Shown here: positions 23,601 through 34,697 of the stretch, one piece after another | How positions within the stretch are numbered: the first letter of the stretch is position 1 | How the letters are laid out: every line of letters begins with the position of its first letter | DNA from: Ricinus communis | Lineage: Eukaryota; Streptophyta; Magnoliopsida; Malpighiales; Euphorbiaceae | Length of the DNA stretch: 64,000 bases | Reading direction: 5' to 3' | Assembly: GCF_019578655.1 (NCBI RefSeq) | Contig: NC_063265.1 | Coordinates: 744,001 to 808,000 of the forward strand | Program-made: the position numbers and the translations under genes | The notes under the pieces: generated by a model | Told to the model about the DNA's origin: nothing | What the model saw: the letters and a program-made list of their open reading frames with translations, nothing else | Databases searched by the model: none

Positions 23601-25000
23601 AAAAACTTTGAGTATATGAAAAAAAGGGTTTGGTGTCTTGGAAATGGGGTTTTTGAGTTTAAGGATGTAAGTTGAGAAAATATGATTTTTGGATGTTTGA
23701 AGGGGTTATAATGAGGATTTGATGTAGGTGAAGTATTTTGAGTTGTTGGAGAAATAGAGTAAGAGGTTTCAAGAGGGTTTTTTGAGAAGGTTTTAAGATA
23801 TTGTTCGAAGATTAAAGGTGGATTGATAAGAAAGGTAAGATTTTTTTTTTGTAATGGGAGATTTTAATTTTGGTCATTTTAAGGTTTTCTTTAAATTGGA
23901 GAAGGTACAAGTAGCTGAAAAAAAATGTGAGAGATGTAGAGATTATGAATTTTGTTATGGCTTTTTTTATGAGAAAGTGTGGCTAGGGTTTTTAGATAGA
24001 GAATATGATGTATTTATGAATGTTTTTACCGTTTTTGGGGGAGACTTTTGAATGATTGAAGAAATGGATGGTAAAGGATAAACTTTTAGGGGTTTTGGGA
24101 TATTTTTAAATGATGGCAGGCGTTGCTAGGAGAATTTTCACTATCAAAGGCACTAAATTAGAGGTAAATAGTCTTCTGAAAGTTAAACCCATGTGGGCTT
24201 ATCACCTAGCTCATGTGGGCTTAGCTTACTCCACGTGGGCATAGCCTCACTCCATTTACCACGTAGGCTTCACTTGACTTGTGGATTTGAGGCGAGCGAC
24301 TTAGGGTTTTAAGTCAGTGAGGTTTTTGGGCTCTGATTTTGTATTTTATGGGTTTTTAAGGATTCTTTTTGTCTTTTTAGTCTATTCCAGAAGTTCTAAG
24401 TGTCCTTAGATACCTTTCCGAGTTTCTGTTCTTCACTACTTAAAGTTCATTCTACTAGACTTATCTTAGTCTAGTCATCAGGCTTACATAATGGAGAAAC
24501 AAAATTAGGTAATAACAAGACTTATCAAAACTCTTTTGAACGATAAAATCATATTTTAAAATTATTTAGAATAATTATCAATACAAATTTATTTAATTAT
24601 AAAAATATTTATAGCTTGATAATTGTCAATAAAAATCTTCTAAAATATACATTTTAATAATTATTGTTGTTTAAACTCTAAAAATATTGAAAAACGATAT
24701 TGAAATTTGAGTTTTCAACAATCAATACTCTATAGAGCCGACAGGCTCTATATACAACCGATTGGCTCTAGGTTGACAAATTTTAGAAATTTTTACAATT
24801 TAGTCCCTATATTTTACAGTTTGCTCAATTTTAACCCCAAAACTTAATTTTTAAGTTAATTTAGTCCAATTTAATTTCAAAAAGTAATATTTTTTCTTAA
24901 TTACCCATAACCCTAATTGGATTTTGACCCTCCTTATCAGATTTTTCATAATCTTTTTATATTTAAATTTAGAAAATAGGTGCTTATAGTCTCTTATTAT
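20691..25000. other. Long non-coding region, probably old LTR-element debris
   Basis: No protein family is recognisable. GC-richer islands (22140-22330 and 23260-24420) sit in AT-rich DNA. 23303-23324 is a perfect hairpin; 24190-24272 holds four degenerate copies of CATGTGGGCTTA at 20-28 bp spacing, one a G-box CACGTG at 24232. The open frame 23854-24051 is G/T-rich and looks like chance. Confidence 0.4.
23303..23324. repeat. Perfect 9-bp-stem hairpin
   Basis: Stem GCTTACCCC (23303-23311), loop ACAC, stem GGGGTAAGC (23316-23324). It is GC-rich against an AT-rich background. It has no T run after it and no neighbouring gene, so a terminator role is not supported. Confidence 0.9.
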
Positions 25001-25007
25001 AGAAGTA

Positions 25008-25055
25008 GTGAGCTCTTTCTTTACAAGAGTGGTGAGCTCTTTCTCTACAAGATTG
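25008..25055 (+). repeat. 24-bp tandem duplication
   Basis: GTGAGCTCTTTCT starts at 25008 and again at 25032, with similar following text (ACAAGA). Confidence 0.85.
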
Positions 25056-25309
25056 GCAAAGAAAAAAAAAATTCAATTTAATATCTAAACAATCAAACTC
25101 GTTAAACAATATCTATAAAATTGATAATATGGCTCAACATTCTTCATGCAGAATTGCAATCTATTGCTCCATCAACATATTAATGATTGTTGGAGTAAAT
25201 TTTTATATATATATTTCTTAATATTCAATATTTATTTTTATATGTTACATCAAGATCTACTAAATGACTTTCAACAATAAAATATCATATATCTTTTAAC
25301 AAAATTATT

Positions 25310-25475
25310 TACTCTTTATATTTATAGAAATAATTTCTCTTTTTTTATGTATTAACAGCTAATAATTGTAATTTTTCTTCTAAAAAAAGGAATTTAATCT
25401 TCATATTTATAGAAATAATATCACTTTTTTTATATATTAACAACTAATAATGGTAGTTTTTTTTTTAAAAAAAAA
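25310..25475 (+). repeat. 85-bp tandem duplication
   Basis: ATTTATAGAAATAAT occurs at 25320 and 25405, each followed by a T-rich stretch and TATTAACAGCTAATAAT or its variant. Confidence 0.85.
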
Positions 25476-25795
25476 GTTAACCACGCGATATTAATATTGC
25501 ATGATCATTAAAGGTGGAGATGATGTAATTATGATTATTTATGTTTTCTATTTTCATTCTTTTTTCTTTCATTAAGAGCGTTTGCGTACTATGTTGAACA
25601 TAAGACAAATTCTTATTTGGATTGGAATTGCCGTAAAGAGTAAACCCTAGTTTCAAGAATTCAAAATCATAATATTTGGTCAAAGAACCCCAAGGACTAA
25701 TTATCCTTGAGCATTATCAACCTCAACCTCAACATTAAATAAAACCACTTAAAGAGTTTTTAATCAACTGTTAATAATATTATCATTTAAAGAGA

Positions 25796-26340
25796 AAGTA
25801 CAAAATAGCGTCATATAATTTAGTGTTTTCACATTTAAGAAATTGTAATTTAAAAAAAAAAAGAATACCATGTAATTTAATTTTTATATTTTTATTATAT
25901 ATTATAAACTGATATTTTTAAATTTGTATAATTTAATATTTAATTAATAAATAATTTATTATATAACTAATTACATTAAGCTTATGTTAAATAAAAATAA
26001 TATATATTTTAATTTTATTATAAAACATAATAATTTTAGAAATAAAATTATAATATTTTTGAAAATATTTTAACAATTAAATAATTTAATACTAAACCAC
26101 TTATAAAATAATTCTTTAGTTTTAAAATAAAAATAATATTAATATTAAATTATATAAATCTAAAGATATTAATTTATAAAATAGTAAAATAAAAAAAATT
26201 AAATAATATAATATTTTCTTATCATGTAAAAATAATAATTTTTAAATATAAAAATATTTAATCATAAACATATTTTATTTTTTATTATTATTTACTAATT
26301 TTTAAAATTATTGTCTTTAAACTTGGTCAAACTTGAATGT
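25796..26340. mobile_element. MITE, left end recognisable
   Basis: The left end resembles the terminal inverted repeats of the 47801-48352 element (…TAATTTAGTG(T/C)TTT…ACATTT(A/G)AG). The interior (ACCATGTAATTTAATTTTTA onward) aligns with 49225-49320. The right terminus is not found. Confidence 0.5.
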
Positions 26341-26879
26341 CCATCAATAATGCCATTTTTTATTTATAGAAATATCTTAAATGCTATAGAAATCAAAATT
26401 TGAAATTATGTATTTGAAATGATTCTAAAGGCATAATTAGATGGCAAACTCACAATACACAATGTTAATGTCTTTGCCAATTTATTTTGTAAGTGGTGTA
26501 TGAATTATTAGCAACTATACAATAAAATTAGGCTAAAACTAACGTATAAATTTCTAAAAGTTTAATAGTATATATATATATATTTATTTATATTTTATAT
26601 GTAAAATTTAATAAGATAATTTTTTAATACAATTAATCAGTTAGGGGTAAATTAATTATTATTCTAATTAATCTTATCTATAGACATTTTATTAATATAA
26701 AATAGGATAAGATAATATTTTAAATATTAATTATATCTTATCTTGATTTTTTTATATTATTAGTAGCTATTGCCTGTGAGATATCTAGCTGAATCAAAAT
26801 AGTATTTTTTTCAACGGTCAAACTAGTAATGAAATGGCTGTGTTGCATTTATTTTGTTACAGTATTTATTTTATTATAG
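26341..26879. other. AT-rich spacer
   Basis: No feature beyond a short (TA)n near 26570-26582. Confidence 0.5.
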
Positions 26880-28215
26880 GAAAAACACATATCAAAGGCC
26901 TGGAAGTTTACTTTCTTTTCTAGAATTAAGTCCTCCAGCTTCATTTTGATACAATTGGGTCCTTAAACTTTTAATTACTTTTATAATTGAATTATCTATT
27001 TAACAATCATTAGATGCATCTGCATCAGCTACATCTTAAAGCACATAATCTTTTTTATTTGTTCAATTAAGCCTCTGAAATTTTTCATTTATATTGTTTG
27101 TTTTGTTCCTCTAAAACACATAATTGTTTCTTTTTTCTTTTTCCGTTTTCTTAATTGAGGTCCTATTACAAAACAACTAATAACACTAACAACTATGATA
27201 ATAATTAATAATTTCATTAAATAGGGATCAAGAAATTATTTTTAAAATAAAAACTTTGAAACTTGAAACAATGGTTCAATAAAATACAAAACCCTGGCAT
27301 GCTCACTTATGGAATTATTTCTTATTTTGGATTCTTATAGAAAATTTAAACTCATTTTATTTAAAAATAAAAAGAAAGTTAAAATATTAAACTAAGAAAC
27401 TCTTCTCAACTTGAACTTGTTTTTTGTATATTATAAGAGATTAAATTTGGTATCCAAAATTAAAGTAATTATAAATCACATTAGAAGTGAAAAAGAATTT
27501 AGCTGTATGCCACTAAATTTGATTTTCTCTTATAAAAAAATAATTTTATTTGTTATAAGATAAACAATTTGATTTTCTTTAATTTAATATAAATTCAAAT
27601 ATGGCATTTTTATGCGACGATACTAAAAAAGGGTGTATACTGAAAAAAGAAATTCTAGAGATTTTCGAGCTCACTAGAAATAGTTATACAAAGTTTAGGA
27701 CCTAATAGGCAAAAGAAAAAATTCAGAGGCATAAACATATTATTACTAAGGCCTAATTACCTAAAAATATCTAAATTATTAATATGTTAACAATATTATT
27801 ATTTTACTTTCAAATACTTAATCTCTAATTTCCTTAACTAAAACACAATCTAGTGATTGCAAGACCTCAATCAGGTGATTCTTTGCTGACGTGTGATATT
27901 ATTTAAGAAAACAAAGAGATGAGTCGACAAATGAATATTAACTCATCTCCATTTAATAGTGGCAATATTTTTTTTATCAAAAAATAGTAGCGATAAAATT
28001 GAAGATTAGGCATCTGTCGGCAAAATCCTACAGCAGTGATAAAATTGTTAAAATGTTAATTTTTTTTGGATAACTCGGCCAATTATTAATGGCATTAGAA
28101 GTTTGTTAAAAAAGAATTTAATTTTAACAAAATTGAAAGACTAGAGACCTAATTGTACCAAATTAATATATGTGGTGGGAAAGTTTTCGTTTTGATCTTA
28201 TATTGTTTTATTTAG
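26880..28215. mobile_element. Possible long-TIR DNA transposon remnant
   Basis: The left end (TTTTGATACAATTGGGTCCTTAAA, 26934-26960) and the reverse complement of the right end (TTTGGTACAATTAGGTCTCTAG, about 28140-28165) align imperfectly over roughly 100 bp. No transposase is seen inside, and I cannot settle the ends or a target-site duplication. Confidence 0.35.
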
Positions 28216-28340
28216 TGGGTGTAATGATAGCAATTGAGTGATGTTAATGAATGTGGTGGTGTAGTTTTCTTTTTTCCCTTAAGAAAAAGATATTCTTGTT
28301 TGTGTTTATTAAGAATAGTAGCAAAACTGGGTGAGGTGAT

Positions 28341-28452
28341 GTTGGCTTGTGGCTTGCAACGGCAGTAACAGGTGAGTTGGTATTGACTGGTGGCTTGCGA
28401 TGGTAGGAGTGGCGAGATGGTGTTTATTGGTGGCTTGCACAGGTGGGAGACC
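28341..28452 (+). repeat. Three-copy minisatellite, about 40-bp period
   Basis: GTGGCTTGC recurs at 28349, 28390 and 28430 within a G-rich stretch (GGTGAGTTGG, GGCGAGATGG). Confidence 0.8.
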
Positions 28453-28797
28453 CATTAGAAAGTTGTAAAAGAATAACAATTAAAAAGTCAGACTTTTTTT
28501 AATTATTAAACTCTTAATTTTTTTAATTAATTTAGAAGAAAAGTTTGTGTAAAATAGTCTGACTTAGAAAAGCGGTCTGACGAGAGCAGAAAGTGGACGA
28601 CAGGGCATGGATAGGATGCCTAGACAAAGAGCGGCTTATGACAGGCTTTTAGGATAGCAGCACTCTAAGGTATGGGGGTACATGACTGAATCAAATTACA
28701 CATCAAAATGAAACGAGGAATGGTTGATAACATATACGTAAAGAATTGGAACTAATCACACGAGGCGCCTTTTAGTTGTTTGGTTGTGGAGTTATAT

Positions 28798-28873
28798 GAA
28801 CTTCAAAGTAAAACGTACTTAATTCGGAGAAATTTCAGGATGGATGACCTCGTAAGAAGTTCTTGAATTTGTC
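28798..28873 (+). pseudogene. 5S rRNA-derived segment
   Basis: The text GAACTTCAAAGTAAAACGT, then ACTT, then CAGGATGGATGACCTC and AAGAAGTTCTTG aligns with the 3' half of plant 5S rRNA, including the internal-promoter region (GAACTCCGAAGTTAAGCGTG ... AGGATGGGTGACC). It is too diverged to be a working 5S gene and lacks the 5' half. Cassandra-type TRIM retrotransposons carry 5S-like sequence in their LTRs, which is one explanation; a 5S-derived SINE or stray pseudogene are others. Confidence 0.6.
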
Positions 28874-28958
28874 AAAAAGATAAAATCGTGAGGCCAGATG
28901 GATGACCTCCTAAGAAATTTTCGAACCCGTCAAAGAGATAAAACCGTGAGATCAGTGG
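28837..28958 (+). repeat. 60-bp tandem duplication within the 5S-like segment
   Basis: GATGGATGACCTC…GTCAAAAAGATAAAATCGTGAGGCC (from 28837) is repeated from 28898 as GATGGATGACCTC…GTCAAAGAGATAAAACCGTGAGATC. Confidence 0.85.
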
Positions 28959-28984
28959 AATCAAAGCAGACAGCTTTAAATTCA

Positions 28985-30299
28985 TTTAATTCAAATTAAA
29001 GGGTTACATATTTTGAGTTTATTTTTTCAAATAGTTTAAATTCAGTCCTCTCAACAGAAAATTCAAAGGTAAATTAACTTTTTTTAAAATCTTTTATATA
29101 ATGATCCAACTAACTTTAGACTAAAATCTAGTTGAATTGAGATTTCACTGTAAGTCCTAATTTAAATTTTTATTGATAGTTTCTAAAGGGGAACCTACTC
29201 CTTTACTTCTCAGGAAGTAAGGGAAAAGAAAAAAGCTTTCTATACAAATAAAAGTAGGTCAACCATCTTGTTTCTTGAAGACATGAAGTAAAAAAGAAGT
29301 TGAATTTACGTTGATCGCTCAACTTTCTTGGTGCTAATAGGTTAAATTAAAATTAAATTTTGGGTGAAGATTTGTATGCTCTCTTCATTTATATTTCTAC
29401 TTTGTTCATTTTTACATTCACATGTATATATAAATGATATAAAATAAGATTTGTATATTCATGCAAGCATGTATATATAATTAAAAGTTTCTTAAATAAA
29501 TGATATAAAATAAGAATACATTATTGTATTTTAATAAATCTATTTAGTAAATAAAATCTTAAAGAAATTCATTGATGGTTTTATGAATAATATAGACCCT
29601 AATATTATATTTGAATACATATATAAATTAGAGAATATTACAAGAGCTAACCAATTGAAAAAACTTCAACAAATTCTATATATTATGACCTTTTTCAGTA
29701 TAAAATTGAAAATTATTAACTAATAATAAAATAATAATAATAATAATAATAATATTCGAAGCAAGAAAACTATATAAATGTTTTTATATTATCCATCTAA
29801 CTTTGAAAGTGACATTATCTTTACACAAATAACTAAATACTCGTAACTATTATATTACATATAATATGCAATAATAATATGTAGTGTCTTTATTAAGAAA
29901 AAAATCTTAAAAATAAACCCTTCACAGTGCTTGAGTTGTGAATAAATGAAAATTACAGTATGGGTAGTGAAAGAATAAATATTTACAGTGAATTTAAAAA
30001 ACTGTATTTTGAAAATTGAATGGTGGTTTGTATTGAATGAATTAGAATTAATTTTTTTATTTGTGCAGGTGGATTAGTTAAGAAAATTAAAGGGTATATG
30101 TGTGCACATAATCTTTTTAATTATAGGTTTAATTTTTATTTTTTTTAGCTTACATATTCTTTAATTATTTTTAAATAAATAATCAATAAAATGACATAAT
30201 TTAATATCATATCAAGTTGTTATATAAACCATATTAAAGCCATATGTATTTTTTTATTGAAATACTATATAATGTGATTTTATAAAATATTACCAAATA
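28985..30299. other. AT-rich spacer
   Basis: No gene seen. There is a small (TAA)n near 29728-29752. The 29180-29350 stretch is slightly GC-richer but unassigned. Confidence 0.5.
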
Positions 30300-30317
30300 A
30301 ACTCTCATGAGAAAATA

Positions 30318-30354
<37 letters not shown>

Positions 30355-30368
30355 CTCATGAGAAAATA

Positions 30369-30400
<32 letters not shown>
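30300..30400 (+). repeat. Near-exact 51-bp tandem repeat with (AT)n
   Basis: AACTCTCATGAGAAAATAAT plus an (AT)n tract occurs at 30300-30350 and 30351-30400, almost without change, so it is a recent slippage or unequal exchange event. TCTCATGAGA is itself a perfect palindrome. Confidence 0.93.
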
Positions 30401-30401
<1 letters not shown>

Positions 30402-31235
30402 GTTGACCCTCATATAATTAATACACTTGATAAATAAAATTATTAAATATTAGAATTTATTAATTCATTAAATACACAAAGTATGAAAATTATAAAATAA
30501 TAGAAGATTAAAGTATTATAAGTAAATTACATACATAAACTTAAAATTACTATATAAATAAAAAAAATTATTATGAAAGTATATGCTAAATATTTAGTTT
30601 TTAATCCAACAAATGATTGACATAAAAACAATTATGCTTTAAAATAATTCTATAATAATTGCATTTTCTTCAATATAAAAGATAATTTTTATTTCTTTTT
30701 TTGTGGCACATGTATAAATTTTTTTATTTAATAAATTTTAAATTCTTTTTGTATTTGGTAACTTCTAATATCTCAAATCTACAACTAAAAACAAGTATTA
30801 AAATAACAAAAATTGATACTATTTTTCTTGAGAAATTCATTTTATTTACAAATGAGTTCATTTGTGTGTTAACTGATAACTAAAATGAAATTAATTTTAT
30901 TTTTTGAATGATTTGTAATAATAAGAAAAGGATTCATAGAGATGGAAGATATGAAAGAAAAATGACAGAGAATTAAATGAAACTAATTGCATGAAATATA
31001 TTACCTTACGGAAGAGGCATGGGCTCTTTTTCCGCTGAGTACACCTGTCCTAATCTAAAATTTATTTTACAATTTTATCTATTATATTACAATTTAGTTA
31101 TGAAATTTTATGAAATTAATGAGTCAAAATTCTGAATAAAGTTTCATTCAACAAAGAAAAAAAACTTTTATTTGAAAATAGATTTTACAAAATTATTCAT
31201 TTCAATAAAAGACAATATAAAGGACCTATTATATG

Positions 31236-31278
<43 letters not shown>

Positions 31279-32090
31279 GACTCTCATATAATTAATATAT
31301 TTTTGAATGAGATTTTTTAATTTTAGAATTACTAATTTATTAAATACACAAATTGTGAACATTATAAAATAATATAAGATTAATGTATGATAAGCAAATT
31401 ACATATACATAAAATTAAAATACTATATAAATAAACATTTATTATGAAAATGTATGTTAAATATTTAATTTTCAATCCAACAAGTGAATTTCATAAAAAT
31501 AATTTTACTCTAAAATAATTTTACAATAACTGCACTTTTTCAATACAAAATATAATTTCTGTTCCATTTTTTCTGGCATATGTATAAAAAAGAACTTTTT
31601 TATTTGATAACTTTTAAATTTTTCTATATTTGGTTACGTCTAATATCTCAAATAAATAAAAAAACCATTAATACCATCTTTACTTAAAAAACATTGAGAA
31701 ACTTATTTTATTTACAAATGAGTTCATATACTTCGTGTATTAAATGATAACTGAAATGAATTATTAATTATTTTTTGAATAATTTATAATAAGAAAAGGA
31801 TTCATAAACATAGAAGATATGCAAGAAAAATGAGAGGAAATTAAATAAAAATAATTGCATGAAATATGTTATGTTACTAATCAAGAAATTATTTTATAAT
31901 TTGATATGTTATATCACAATTTAGTTTAGTTATGAAACCTTATAAAATTAATGAGTTGGAATTCTAAATGAAGTTTCATTTCAAAAGAAATATAAAAGAC
32001 TATTTGAAAATGAATTTTATAAAATTATTCATTTTAACAAAAGGACAATGTAAGGGAATATTATATATAAATAATTAATATTTTTCTTCT
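30401..32090 (+). repeat. Tandem direct duplication, about 870-bp units
   Basis: Unit 1 (about 30401-31270) and unit 2 (about 31275-32090) align along their length: both start AGT(T/A)GAC(C/T)CTCATATAATTAATA, both contain TTTTTAATCCAACAA or its variant, and both end with ATTATTCATTT and a GGACAAT(A/G)TAA block. Each is preceded by an (AT)n tract. Differences of roughly 15-20% make it old. Unit 1 has an extra GC-richer stretch around 31010-31055. Confidence 0.85.
31238..31275. repeat. (AT)n microsatellite between duplicated units
   Basis: About 19 AT dinucleotides at the junction of the two 870-bp units. Confidence 0.95.
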
Positions 32091-32299
32091 AAATTCTATC
32101 TAATAATTAACAACAAAAGATTAATTTTCTTTTTTATTAAATTATTGAACAATATAATTATTAATTATCTAAAGAAGAAAAATGTTTGTTTCTTGAAATT
32201 TTATTATTTAATGAAATTATTAATTAATTTATATTAAATAAAATGAGATATTATGGAAGTAATATGGTTTGAGGTGATAGGCAAGTGATACTATGGACT

Positions 32300-32640
32300 T
32301 CGGAGCATGTAGCTACATGGTCTTGGGTCTAAAACAACGTTGTTTTGGATGTCGAAAAATGAAAATTTAAATTGGATCTTCCAAATCCTTTCAGCTCGAG
32401 ATTTGATCTTCCAAATCCTCATTTTGCTGCAAAAGCTTCTTTTCATTTTCTATAAAAGCGAAATTGTGATTCTTACATTCTTATTCGTTCTAATTTGATT
32501 CATTCTTCTACAGAAGTTGTTCGATTATTTCTTCTATTGCAATCAGGGCTGAATTATGCTGCAAGACTTTAGAGATTGTAATTCATTCTACTCCATACAA
32601 AGTTTCTTCTGATTGAAAATCAATGTAGAATAACTTGAAA
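32300..32640 (+). promoter_or_regulatory. Possible promoter and leader: two palindromes and a TATA-like box
   Basis: CATGTAGCTACATG (32306-32319) and AAAACAACGTTGTTTT (32331-32346) are perfect palindromes 11 bp apart. A duplicated GATCTTCCAAATCCT follows near 32384 and 32407, then CTATAAAAGCG near 32451, then a T/C-rich leader-like stretch. It lies about 1.1 kb upstream of the FAR1-like remnant on the same strand and may be its old promoter or a transposon end. Confidence 0.35.
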
Positions 32641-32884
32641 CCTCTAATCTAAAGATAATATTAGTAGGTGAATCATCAATTCATAATTTTAATTTATCTA
32701 ATAATTCAGATAAAATTTATCTATTATGTATCTCAATTTAGTATATTATATTTAGGAGTTTTTTATTTATTAAGATGCAAGTTCAATAATTAGTACTTAA
32801 AAAATTCAGTTTCTATCAACATAATATTCATCACTAGTATTCTTCATGTTCATCATATGTATATTTAGTGTACTAAATAGTGCT

Positions 32885-33310
32885 ATTCGGGGTACTCCAT
32901 CAAGAGGTTCTTTCTCTCAGGCCTGCCCGTTCTAGCGGCAGAGCTATAATAAAAGAAGCTGCGGGAAGCAAAGGCACCAATAAATAGCTACATGGATCGC
33001 ATAGAAGCTTTAAGAGATAGATAGGGGGCCATCCACCGAAGATGGAACTGGGAAAGATGGGAGAACCCATTGAAAATGGATGACATTACTGAGATAAGAT
33101 CAAAGCTGCTATACGCCCTATGTGTGTTGACATCGACCTACCTTAAGAGATCAAAATCACTACCTCCAGGGGCTAGACTTCGATCTTCGCCAGTCCAGGC
33201 ACCTCTCCAAACGGGATACATTCCACCCATAGAAGCTGCCCCTCACAAAGATCACTTCCTCGTGTGTGTTTCAATAGCAACAGAAGGAAGTGGTCTCTTT
33301 CTCATTATAG
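32885..33310. other. GC-richer island, candidate organelle-DNA insertion
   Basis: Base composition is near balanced here while both flanks are strongly A+T. The text (GAAGCTGCGGGAAGCAAAGG, AACAGAAGGAAGTGGTCTC) has the feel of plant mitochondrial intergenic DNA. An 89-codon open frame (33070-33339) has no family signature. I cannot confirm the origin without a search. Confidence 0.4.
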
Positions 33311-33574
33311 TGAAACGATTAATCATTATATTTTTCTAAAAAAAATTTTACATACATTATTTTACTAATTATTAGTTAGCATGATTCATTGTACTTTTAT
33401 TTGCATTACTGTGTATTTGTAATGTTTGTTACGTATATGTTAATGTTCATATAATGTTGTTATAATCTTCATCACTTGTAGTTGTAATGTTCATGCAATA
33501 TGATGATAATATTTATTAATTTTATTCTTTTTAATAATTAAATTCTCAAAATTATTCTTCTATTAATAATTTAT

Positions 33575-34325
33575 TAGGATTGTTTATGAAATCCGCTGAT
33601 GAAACTTATGATCTATATAATGATTAATGTATTCAGAATAAGTTTTGGTATAAGAAAGAGTAAATATATTTGTAGAACAAATTTAAAATCATTGACAATG
33701 AAAATATTCTATTGTTCAAAGGCTGGATTGAAAGAAAATATAGAAAATGAAAATAAATATTGCTTGAAACTTGATACATGAATTGGTTGTCAAAGCTTTT
33801 ATATAGTTCTATATTGATAAAGAGGTTTGAATTGTAACAAAATATAAGCAGAATTATGATCTATGTGCAACAAGCAAAATCTATCTTTCTCATAAAGGAA
33901 TTATTAAAAAAAGAAAGAACAATTTGCTTATCTTAATGAGCTAAAAAGAAGTGGAGTTGCAGTGGTTGACAAGATTATGTTATTAAAATAAACCAATTAG
34001 GAAGATCACCATTGGTTAGATTTAAGACAAGGATGCTTATAATCATTTAGCATTAGAAAATATGAAGAAATTGGATAGCAGTGATTTGAATGCATTAATT
34101 GAAATTTTTAGAAAAAAATAATCAAATTGAAAAGACATTTTTTTTTTTTTAATTTTGAGATTAATAGTGACACAAAATATGCAGGTGCCTTTTGGAGAAT
34201 GGGCAAATAAAATAAGATTCTGAATTATTTGAAAATATATTAGTGCATGATACTACATATTGTACTAATATATGTAATATGATTTATGGTCCTTTCGCAA
34301 ATATGAACCACCATCACATGAATAT
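33575..34325 (+). pseudogene. FAR1/FRS-type (MULE-derived) gene remnant
   Basis: Plus-strand translation across several frameshifts gives the FAR1 DNA-binding region (KSADETYDLYND, then ISFGIRKSKYICRTN, then YCSKAGLKENIEN), HNHxLC-like text, then LNELKRSGVAVVDKIMLL, RFKTRDAYNHLALENMKKL and NSDTKYAGAFWRMGK, and finally HDTTYCTNICNMIYGPFANM, the first block of the MULE transposase core. In intact relatives these proteins are transcription factors domesticated from Mutator-like transposases. Many stops show this copy is dead. It could be a MULE transposase rather than a domesticated FRS gene. Confidence 0.75.
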
Positions 34326-34463
34326 TTTGTTTCATATCATAATGCATGAGAAAGATCTATGTTTATTCATTTGTATCATAATGTTCATGACCTATATGTA
34401 TAATGTTTATTACTTTTAGTCATTATGAAGAAATGTAATGTTCGTTAGTTTCTAGTCATTTGC

Positions 34464-34528
34464 ATGATACTACATATCACACGAAGATATATAAGATGAT
34501 TTGTTGTCCTTTTGTAAGTATGAACTGT
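34464..34528 (+). pseudogene. Second copy of the MULE DTTY block
   Basis: TGCATGATACTACATAT…GATTTGTTGTCCTTTTG repeats, with differences, the block at 34247-34310 that encodes HDTTYxTNxxxMIxGPF. The duplicate ends where the copia LTR begins at 34526. Confidence 0.7.
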
Positions 34529-34697
34529 AGAAACAATCTTATTAATCTCTCAATTACAAGGGCTTATATAGACTCTTGTACAACTATAAACTAGAGAAAA
34601 GTAAATATTTCTAAAAGATAGTTACAAATATTGAAGGAGCTAAATATAAGAGATATGTACTATTTTTAGAAGATAGATATAATAAAAATCTTCTACA
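34526..34697 (-). repeat. Copia LTR, 172 bp
   Basis: It has TG...CA ends with the 7-bp inverted terminal TGTAGAA/TTCTACA. Its partner LTR is not in the window. Confidence 0.8.

Noticed and set aside
23854..24051. 65-codon open frame in G/T-rich DNA
   Set aside because: No recognisable domain; composition explains it.
25477..25683. 68-codon minus-strand frame
   Set aside because: No family pattern and no neighbouring exon; could be a leader remnant but not supportable.
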